Made by a program: the position numbers and the translations under genes
From: EC70 sp018675395
Lineage (GTDB): Bacteria > Verrucomicrobiota > Verrucomicrobiia > Verrucomicrobiales > DEV007
DNA length: 8,136 bases
Assembly (NCBI GenBank): GCA_018675395.1
Contig: JABGYE010000100.1
Location: 1 to 8,136 of the forward strand
Direction of reading: 5' to 3'
Notes under the pieces: generated by a model
Database searches by the model: none
What the model was told of the DNA's origin: nothing
What the model saw: the letters and a program-made list of their open reading frames with translations, nothing else
Shown here: positions 1 through 5,079 of the stretch, in pieces
Numbering within the stretch: position 1 is the first letter of the stretch
Layout: each line of letters starts with the position of its first letter

Positions 1-2
1 AG

Positions 3-212
3 CTTTTTGATCACATAAAGAAAAATTATGATGGGTCGATTAGCTATGGAAGGGGAGTTCTTTTTCCTGCCCAGTCAGGGAAGGTTCTTCATGAGATGGG
101 CTGGATGGATACGGACTTAGATTATGATGCAGCCATGGAAAAGTTCCGTTCTGGGATTAGGGTCAGAAAATTTGCTAACCACCCAGACTTTTCCAAAAAA
201 ATAAGAGAATAA
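3..212 (+). CDS. C-terminal fragment of an unrecognised protein
   Basis: An open frame enters from the left edge and ends at TAA 210-212, giving the last 69 residues of a protein whose start lies outside the window. The other two plus-strand frames close within the first 20 bases, so this is the only frame that can carry a gene in from the left. The fragment is hydrophilic and mixed-charge, with aromatic and glycine residues near its beginning (SYGRGVLFP) and a basic end (FSKKIRE). I see no membrane segment or recognisable motif and do not assign a function. Its stop codon abuts the dcd stop on the other strand, so the two genes converge with no spacer. Confidence 0.6.
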   Translation, partial: LFDHIKKNYDGSISYGRGVLFPAQSGKVLHEMGWMDTDLDYDAAMEKFRSGIRVRKFANHPDFSKKIRE

Positions 213-227
213 TCAAAAATTATTTTT
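197..227. terminator. AT-only hairpin at the convergent junction, possible bidirectional terminator
   Basis: AAAAATAA (197-204) and TTATTTTT (220-227) form a perfect 8-bp inverted repeat around the two abutting stop codons. An alternative inner stem pairs AATAAT (208-213) with ATTATT (219-224) around a 5-base loop. Each strand ends the structure in a T run (223-227 on plus, the complement of 195-201 on minus), as expected for a terminator serving both genes. The stem has essentially no G-C pairs, so it would be weak, and runs of A and T make such repeats fairly likely by chance. Confidence 0.3.
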
Positions 228-749
228 CCACATCATCGATTCCATTGGTAGTGGAGACCTATCATTGTATTTCGCAGAACTTTTTTGGGAATATAGTGTA
301 TCAACTTGGCCTTGAAGTTCAAAGTAGATGAGTTGTCCAATCGGCATGAGATGATAGATTCGGACAGGTTTGGACACGGAGATTTCAAGTGTCCAATGAT
401 TACAAAAGCCGACGTCTCCTTTTCCTGCCGTCGCGTGTATGTCAATCCCGAGTCTTCCGACACTGCTCTTTCCTTCGAGGAAAGGCACGTGTTTGTGAGT
501 TTCTGTATATTCTTCTGTCACTCCTAGGTAAACAGTTCCCGGTTCTAGAACAAAACCATCTAAAGGTATTTCAAAGCTCTCAATTTTGTTATGCTTTTTC
601 GCATCCAGAACATCATCAGTGTAAGTGGCAAGAGTCTTCCCGAGTCTAACGTCGTAACTGTTTGTTCCTAGGTGTGATTCGATGTACGGCTCAACGACAA
701 TGCTGCCTTCTTGCATTGCTTCTCTGATAGCATGGTCAGTCAGAATCAT
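213..749 (-). CDS. dcd: dCTP deaminase, probably bifunctional dCTP deaminase/dUTPase
   Basis: This 178-residue cytoplasmic enzyme belongs to the dCTP deaminase/dUTPase trimer family. It deaminates dCTP towards dUTP or dUMP, feeding thymidylate synthesis and keeping dUTP low. The family core is visible: SYDVRLG (31-37), EGKSSVGRLG (92-101, with Ser95 and Arg99 matching E. coli Ser111 and Arg115), HATAG (105-109) and TLEI with Glu122 in the place of the catalytic Glu138 of E. coli. PIGQL (136-140) and the SSAKY substrate-lid region (157-161) follow. The segment TAGKGDVGF resembles TAGWIDAGF of the Methanocaldococcus jannaschii and TAGFIDPGF of the Mycobacterium tuberculosis bifunctional enzymes, whereas E. 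coli has TAHRIDPGW. Direct production of dUMP is therefore likely but is an inference from homology. The length (178) is slightly below that of the E. coli protein (193). The ATG at 749 begins with MILTDHAI, typical for the family. There is no Shine-Dalgarno sequence. The gene lies 21 bp after purU and is probably co-transcribed with it. Confidence 0.93.
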   Translation of the reverse strand: MILTDHAIREAMQEGSIVVEPYIESHLGTNSYDVRLGKTLATYTDDVLDAKKHNKIESFEIPLDGFVLEPGTVYLGVTEEYTETHKHVPFLEGKSSVGRLGIDIHATAGKGDVGFCNHWTLEISVSKPVRIYHLMPIGQLIYFELQGQVDTLYSQKSSAKYNDRSPLPMESMMWKNNF

Positions 750-760
750 GTTTTTGTATG
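750..760 (-). promoter_or_regulatory. A-rich leader before dcd, shared with purU
   Basis: Read on the minus strand, the 11 bases directly before the dcd ATG are CATACAAAAAC. The 11 bases before the preferred purU ATG (1638-1648) are CATACAAACAC, matching at 10 of 11 positions. Neither leader contains a Shine-Dalgarno core. The element could be an A-rich translation-start context, but two copies are too few to exclude coincidence. Confidence 0.25.
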
Positions 761-770
761 TTTTGTAAGG

Positions 771-1637
771 TTAGCTAAATACAACGGTTTTATTTTTTAA
801 TACAAGCACCTTTCTTTGAGAATGAGCCCATACGCCCCGTGATAATACAATTTTCTCTAGGTCCCTCCCATGGCGGATGAAGTCGAACAATGACTCTCGG
901 TGAGTGACACGAATAACATCCTGAGCAATGATTGGACCTTCATCTAAATCGGCAGTGACGTAGTGGCTCGTTGCGCCGATAAGTTTTACTCCTCGCTGAT
1001 ATGCTTGGTGATAGGGTTTGGCTCCCGCAAAGGCTGGAAGAAATGAGTGATGGATATTGATTATTTGATTGGGGAAATGATTAACGAAATTGTCACTTAG
1101 TATTTGCATGTACCGGGCCAAAATGACCGTATCTATATTGTGCTCTTTTAACATCTTAATCTCTGCTAATTCCTGATCCGCTTTGTTTTCTTTATTAATG
1201 AGAAATTGATGGAACGGGATGCCAAATCTGTCAGCTACTTGCTTCAGAGAATCGTGATTGCTTATAATTAATGGTATTTGAATATTGAGCTCTCCGGATT
1301 CATGTCTGGATAAGAGATCATATAAGCAGTGACCTTCCTTCGTAACGAAAATTGCGGCCCTGGGCGGTTGGTCATTGTAGTGAAGGTGCCATGTCATTTC
1401 GGAGTCGGCGGCAATTTCTGCATTGAATTGTGAGTTCAGTTGATCTTCTGTGAGTTCGAACCCTTCCATTTCCCACTCAATTCTCATGAAAAAAGCTTCG
1501 TTTTTTTCATCTACATGCTGATCCAAATAAACAATGTTTCCTTTGTGCTTACCGATGAATGTAGAGACTGAAGAAACTAGTCCGGGTTGATCGGGGCATG
1601 AAATGAGTAGAATGGCGGTCCTCTTTAATGAAGGCAT
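771..1637 (-). CDS. purU: Formyltetrahydrofolate deformylase
   Basis: PurU hydrolyses 10-formyl-tetrahydrofolate to tetrahydrofolate and formate, balancing one-carbon units and supplying formate for purine synthesis. From the ATG at 1637 the protein has 288 residues, close to E. coli PurU (280). Domain order: an N-terminal ACT regulatory domain (about 6-86, starting CPDQPGLVSSVS) and a formyltransferase-fold catalytic domain (about 92-288). Visible catalytic residues are Asn194 and His196 in NIHHSFLPAF and Asp232 in LDEGPI. The stretch PYHQAYQRGVKLIGATSHYV (208-227) is nearly the same as in E. coli. The open frame continues upstream to a TTG at 1688. I prefer 1637 because the family normally starts a few residues before the CPDQ motif, the extra 17 residues have no counterpart in E. 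coli PurU, and a promoter-like pair lies inside the extension. It is the first gene of a probable purU-dcd operon and is divergent from the hydrolase gene at 1773. Confidence 0.95.
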   Translation of the reverse strand: MPSLKRTAILLISCPDQPGLVSSVSTFIGKHKGNIVYLDQHVDEKNEAFFMRIEWEMEGFELTEDQLNSQFNAEIAADSEMTWHLHYNDQPPRAAIFVTKEGHCLYDLLSRHESGELNIQIPLIISNHDSLKQVADRFGIPFHQFLINKENKADQELAEIKMLKEHNIDTVILARYMQILSDNFVNHFPNQIINIHHSFLPAFAGAKPYHQAYQRGVKLIGATSHYVTADLDEGPIIAQDVIRVTHRESLFDFIRHGRDLEKIVLSRGVWAHSQRKVLVLKNKTVVFS

Positions 1638-1648
1638 GTGTTTGTATG
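1638..1648 (-). promoter_or_regulatory. A-rich leader before the preferred purU start
   Basis: On the minus strand this reads CATACAAACAC immediately before ATG 1637, one base different from the leader before dcd. The shared context is weak support for placing the purU start at 1637 instead of the TTG at 1688. No Shine-Dalgarno core is present. Confidence 0.25.
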
Positions 1649-1669
1649 GGGTGCGCAAAGTTCTAGCAC

Positions 1670-1698
1670 TTAATAGAGATAAAAACAAGTTATCACAA
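1670..1698 (-). promoter_or_regulatory. Candidate sigma-70-type promoter for purU-dcd
   Basis: On the minus strand TTGTGA (complement of 1693-1698) is followed after exactly 17 bases by TATTAA (complement of 1670-1675). Each hexamer matches the sigma-70 consensus at four of six positions, and the spacing is optimal. Transcription would start near 1663 and leave a leader of about 25 bases before the ATG at 1637. A small inverted repeat, TTATC/GATAA (1690-1694 and 1699-1703), overlaps the -35 hexamer and could be an operator, but 5-bp arms are common by chance. I found no comparably good plus-strand promoter for the divergent gene. Confidence 0.35.
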
Positions 1699-1772
1699 GA
1701 TAATGGATATGAGTCCAGTGATGTTGTCTCCTAATCCTTGTAAATTGCTTTCGATTAGTCTAACAAGACACT

Positions 1773-3095
1773 ATGAAATCATTTAGGTCTCTTGCTTTTT
1801 CAATAATTATTCTTGTGGGGTTGCTTGGGATTGTTCTTCATGCTGCTATCAAGTCTTCTGCTCCTGAAAGGATAGTGAAGAAGTATGCCGATTGTCATGT
1901 TCACCTTCTGGATTTTCTTCAGAACGGTGAATTTATGAATGCTGACAAAAAATTTCCAGGGGGAGTGTACGGGGAACAGGATGATACTGGCCGGTTCGTA
2001 TCTCTTCCATTTGGCGAAAGGGGAAGGAGGATCGAGGTTTTGCTTGAGAGTATGGAAGAGGCGCAGGTCCACAATGCACTGGTATGTGGTATGCCTTTCA
2101 TTAAGAAATGGTCACAGAATGAACCGTTCCAAAGGCCCCGTTATTATTTAGATAGCCCTTCTAGGGTTAAGCCTGCCCGAGACACTGATGTTTCCGTTGG
2201 TTCGGCTATCATTGATTATAAAATGAAATATGCAGATAACCCTGCTAATTTGTCAAAGCTCAAAGGTATTCACCCTTCTCTTTGTGGATTTGACGCTACG
2301 GACCTTGGCGCCGTTGATTTGTTGATTAAGAGAATCAAAGAGTTTCCTGGAGTTTGGGAATGTGTTGGAGAGGTCATGTCTAGGCACGATGACTTAACTA
2401 ATTTGACGACTGGAGAGAGGCCGAGGGCTAATCATCCAGCGTTGGCTCGAGTTTGCCGGTTCGCAGGTGAACATTACTTACCGGTGAGCATACACCACAA
2501 CATTGCTCCGATTTCCCGTAACTCTAATGAAGTTAAGTTGCCCACATATCTCAATGAATTTATTGAGCTTTTGGACTATTGTCGTGCCGGTAATAACGGG
2601 TGCAATGTTTCTACAAATTTCATATGGTGTCATTCGGGAATTAGTAGGCGGATTGTGGTTAAAGATTTACATTTTTGGATAGGAGAGGTTCTTAAAAATT
2701 ACTCTGACCAAGTATATATTGATTTGTCTTGGGTGGTTCTTGACGATTACGTGCTCCCTAATCTAGAGAGTTGGGTTAAATTAATTTCAATGTATCCCGA
2801 TCGGTTCATGATTGGTTCTGATGTTGTGGGAACAGTGAGTAAGATGAATCAAACGCTTAAGCCTTACGATAAGCTGTTGGCGGCTTTGCCGGAAAAAATA
2901 AGAAATAAAGTTGCTCATGATAACTTTGCAAATCTCTTTGAAAGTATGTCGTTAATGCGAAGGAAAAACGGTTTTGGAGATAAGGGAATAAGAATTTCTC
3001 CGGATTATGTTTATTCTGACAAACTTCACGTGAGGCCTGACTTTAAGAATTCTAATATCATGGAAAAGAGAACCGAGTCTTTGCAAAACAAATAA
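1773..3095 (+). CDS. Membrane-anchored metal-dependent hydrolase (amidohydrolase/TatD-like)
   Basis: The 440-residue protein begins with a short basic stretch and one hydrophobic segment (about 7-26), a signal anchor or uncleaved signal peptide, so the catalytic part should face the periplasm. The rest looks like a metal-dependent hydrolase TIM barrel. Candidate metal ligands run in the order known for the superfamily: His42 and His44 in DCHVHL at the first strand, Glu200 in CVGEVM, His241 or His242 in SIHHN, His287 in WCHSG and Asp350 in IGSD. NFANLFE (384-390) resembles the C-terminal motif of Amidohydro_2 proteins. The VGE motif recalls TatD-type enzymes with two metal ions, whereas MYPDRFMIGSD recalls Amidohydro_2, so I assign only the superfamily. 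The substrate is unknown. Insertions at about 50-80 and 110-145 and a basic tail of about 40 residues are not explained by the fold. The ATG at 1773 gives a sensible export signal, although no Shine-Dalgarno sequence precedes it. The gene diverges from purU across a 135-bp region, and the small ORF at 3117 lies 21 bp downstream. Confidence 0.78.
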   Translation: MKSFRSLAFSIIILVGLLGIVLHAAIKSSAPERIVKKYADCHVHLLDFLQNGEFMNADKKFPGGVYGEQDDTGRFVSLPFGERGRRIEVLLESMEEAQVHNALVCGMPFIKKWSQNEPFQRPRYYLDSPSRVKPARDTDVSVGSAIIDYKMKYADNPANLSKLKGIHPSLCGFDATDLGAVDLLIKRIKEFPGVWECVGEVMSRHDDLTNLTTGERPRANHPALARVCRFAGEHYLPVSIHHNIAPISRNSNEVKLPTYLNEFIELLDYCRAGNNGCNVSTNFIWCHSGISRRIVVKDLHFWIGEVLKNYSDQVYIDLSWVVLDDYVLPNLESWVKLISMYPDRFMIGSDVVGTVSKMNQTLKPYDKLLAALPEKIRNKVAHDNFANLFESMSLMRRKNGFGDKGIRISPDYVYSDKLHVRPDFKNSNIMEKRTESLQNK

Positions 3096-3116
3096 TATTT
3101 GATATTAAGTAATTAA

Positions 3117-3272
3117 ATGAAATGGGCTAATGGAATTAGATCGGGTCTCAAAATTCCAATGAGTATCATCGACTATTTTGGAATAGAGGCCATCATCGGA
3201 GCCGGATTGTGCTGGACGTTAGGTGGTGGTTTCTTCCTAGTTCTGTTGCTTTTATGTTCTCCAGGCTATTAG
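3117..3272 (+). CDS. Small single-pass membrane protein candidate (51 aa)
   Basis: ATG at 3117 to TAG at 3270-3272 encodes 51 residues. The first part is polar and basic (MKWANGIRSGLKIP). Residues about 22-48 are a Gly-rich hydrophobic run ending in FFLVLLLLC, with a very short tail, SPGY. This layout fits a small inner-membrane protein with a cytoplasmic N-terminus. It fills most of the 202-bp gap between the hydrolase gene and the convergent Sel1 gene and begins 21 bp after the hydrolase stop, so it could share that transcript. No Shine-Dalgarno sequence is seen, as for other genes here. I do not recognise a family. An ORF of this size can arise by chance, so its reality rests on the membrane-protein pattern and position. 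Confidence 0.4.
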   Translation: MKWANGIRSGLKIPMSIIDYFGIEAIIGAGLCWTLGGGFFLVLLLLCSPGY

Positions 3273-3297
3273 ATTAATTCTTAGATTTGAATGAGAG

Positions 3298-5061
3298 CTA
3301 AGCTTTTGCAGCTGATGATTTTTGCGGCTCTTTTGCAGCTGACTTTTTAACGTCGGATCCACTCTTTCCTTTCCATTGCTTTACGAGTTCAGTGGCCAGT
3401 ACCTTTTGTTCTTCGCTGAGCTTGGATTCCAATCGTTTAACGGCTACTAGGGCCTCGGAGTTGCCTTGCTCTGCAGCTAGTGTTATCCATTTTTGGGCTC
3501 TTACGAGGTCCGTTGAAACGCCTTGTCCGAGTGCATATAACATGCCTAGGGAAGCTTGACCCTCAGAGCTTCCCTGATTAGCGGCTTTCATTAACCACCC
3601 TATTGCTTCTTGATGATTGGGATCTGACCCTTCGCCCTTTAGGAGGAGTAGAGCCAAGTTGACTTGAGCATTTGGGTGTCCAAGTTGAGCCGCTTTTTGA
3701 TACCATGATGTCGCTTGTTTTGTGTTCTTTTCTAAGTCAATTCCGTTATGATATAATGAGCCGAGCTTGAACTTTAAATTTGCAAGTTCGAGTTCAGCTT
3801 CGGAGGCTTCAATAGCTTCGGCGATTTGTTGAATGGCGAGAGCTCTTTCTTTGCTTTCCTTAAATTGCGCCGCTAATGCCAATGTCTGTTGCATCATAAC
3901 ATTGCTCCTTTTTTGTATTTCTTTTGCAATACCTAATGATTGAGCAAGGATTATTTTTTTGTCGTTTTCGTTTCCAGACTCTTCAATGGCAGTAATGATT
4001 TTATTTAGAGTGATGGCTTTTTCTTTGATTGGTTCGATTTCTTTTATTGATTTGATTGCGGTGCTGAGTGTTGCTTGACTCTCTTCTTGGAGCCCGCAAT
4101 TCGATTGCGCTACAGAGAGGTGAGTGAGAGAGGCCGCTTGAACTCCCTTATCTTTCATTGCTGCAATGATTGTTTGAGCTTTTTTAATCGTCGCATTTGC
4201 TTGTTCTTTCTCTCCAGCTTTCATGAGAGTCACTGAGAAATCGCAGAGAACTTTAACTTGGCCTTGAGGGTCCTGTATTTTCTCTATGAGAGCTAGAGCC
4301 GGGTCCTGCTTGGGCTTTAAGAGGGCCTTCACTGATTCTAGTTGAGTCACAAAGTTGGTCACTTCATTCAGTTCAATGAATCCTTTTAATGAGGTACTCA
4401 AAGATTCAATGAGTTTCCCTTTCTCATCGGGGACAGTTATTGCGGCCAATGCTTCTAAGCAGGAGTTCATGAATTTCTTAGCATTTTCGTTATTGTTCGC
4501 ATAAAGGTTAGCGAGAGTGAGGTTTTGGCTGACTAGGAGCTTTAATTGGGGAGTCTTTGCGGAATTAACTAAGTTAATAAATGAGTTCTCATTGGTCATC
4601 GCATTTCCATTATTTGTTGGTGCCTCAGTTTCTGAAGGAGGACTCAGGGCCAAGATGATGGGGTCGCTGAGTTCACCAACTTCAGTGGTTCCGACAAAAG
4701 GTTTCAGTGATTTTGCGAGGCTTGCTATGAGCGCTCTTTTTTCTGTTAAGGTATCAATTTCTCGGATGTTTATTTGGCAATCAGCAAGAATGTTCATTAC
4801 GGGCCCCATGTTTCCCGCATGTAGATTGGCTAGCGCAAGATGTTCTAAGGTCTTGCCTTTTTGTGTTTTGGTCTTTGCTTCTCCTGCAAGAATTCGAGTA
4901 GGAGTTTTCTGTGCTGCGGCGATGCCGTCAGTTGCTTTTTCTTCGATGGGATTGGTCGTGCCCTGAGAATTAGGGTCAAATTCATTGTTGATAATTACTC
5001 CCAAAGCGATGAAGCATGTTAGCGATGCGATAGTCAGGATGATTTTGTTCCGTTTGTTCAT
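3298..5061 (-). CDS. Membrane-anchored TPR-like/Sel1-repeat protein
   Basis: This 587-residue protein starts with a signal-anchor segment (about 6-24). The cysteine within it is not in a lipobox, so a lipoprotein is unlikely. A polar low-complexity linker (about 28-70) leads into an alpha-helical solenoid. Residues 75-131 and 181-237 are a gapless internal duplication (LALANL.A.N versus LTLANL.A.N, then LIASL..SLK versus LIESL..SLK). Further TPR-like helix pairs cover about 265-420. Three consecutive 36-residue Sel1-like repeats lie at 427-462, 463-498 and 499-534, each ending in a KAA..G or LAAEQG signature. A capping helix and a Lys/Ala/Ser tail (KKSAAKEP...SSAAKA) finish the protein. Such solenoids bind proteins and are not enzymes. 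The orientation of the anchor suggests the bulk is periplasmic. It begins 18 bp after the secretin stop, so it may serve as an assembly or scaffold partner of that pore; this is inferred from position only. Only a poorly placed GAG precedes the ATG as a possible ribosome site. Confidence 0.85.
   Translation of the reverse strand: MNKRNKIILTIASLTCFIALGVIINNEFDPNSQGTTNPIEEKATDGIAAAQKTPTRILAGEAKTKTQKGKTLEHLALANLHAGNMGPVMNILADCQINIREIDTLTEKRALIASLAKSLKPFVGTTEVGELSDPIILALSPPSETEAPTNNGNAMTNENSFINLVNSAKTPQLKLLVSQNLTLANLYANNNENAKKFMNSCLEALAAITVPDEKGKLIESLSTSLKGFIELNEVTNFVTQLESVKALLKPKQDPALALIEKIQDPQGQVKVLCDFSVTLMKAGEKEQANATIKKAQTIIAAMKDKGVQAASLTHLSVAQSNCGLQEESQATLSTAIKSIKEIEPIKEKAITLNKIITAIEESGNENDKKIILAQSLGIAKEIQKRSNVMMQQTLALAAQFKESKERALAIQQIAEAIEASEAELELANLKFKLGSLYHNGIDLEKNTKQATSWYQKAAQLGHPNAQVNLALLLLKGEGSDPNHQEAIGWLMKAANQGSSEGQASLGMLYALGQGVSTDLVRAQKWITLAAEQGNSEALVAVKRLESKLSEEQKVLATELVKQWKGKSGSDVKKSAAKEPQKSSAAKA
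3303..3342. repeat. Pair of 13-bp direct repeats at the 3' end of the Sel1 gene
   Basis: CTTTTGCAGCTGA occurs at 3303-3315 and again at 3330-3342. On the minus strand the copies encode the two SAAK units in the C-terminal tail, so they reflect a short in-frame duplication producing a repetitive Lys/Ala tail. Each copy contains the palindrome CAGCTG. Confidence 0.6.
4351..4839 (-). repeat. Duplicated 57-residue module within the TPR/Sel1 protein
   Basis: Codons 75-131 (4669-4839) and 181-237 (4351-4521) align without gaps at an offset of 106 residues. Shared positions include LALANL/LTLANL, Cys95/Cys201, LIASL/LIESL, SLK/SLK and EV at 127-128/233-234. Similarity is clear in protein but not obvious in DNA, which points to an old duplication. 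The linker between the copies (132-180) is Pro, Asn and Glu rich. Confidence 0.65.
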
Positions 5062-5079
5062 TTCTCTTTTTTCTATTGT

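Noticed and set aside
306..649. Two overlapping plus-strand frames inside dcd
   Set aside because: dcd is certain on the minus strand over this whole stretch; these frames have no family signature.
1800..2151. Short frames on both strands inside the hydrolase N-terminal half
   Set aside because: They overlap the metal-binding HxH region of the real gene and have no independent support.
3093..3107. TAATAT-TTG-ATATTA hairpin just at the hydrolase stop as a terminator
   Set aside because: Six A-T pairs with a 3-base loop and no following T run; too weak to call a terminator.
4517..4966. Plus-strand 149-codon open frame opposite the TPR/Sel1 gene
   Set aside because: It lies wholly inside a well-supported repeat protein, shows no recognisable domain, and its hydrophobic and basic mix is what the antisense of a helical Ala/Leu/Lys-rich gene gives.
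3298..5061. Lipoprotein reading of the Sel1 protein because of Cys16 in the N-terminal hydrophobic segment
   Set aside because: The residues before the cysteine (SLT) do not form a lipobox, and the hydrophobic stretch continues past it, as in a signal anchor.
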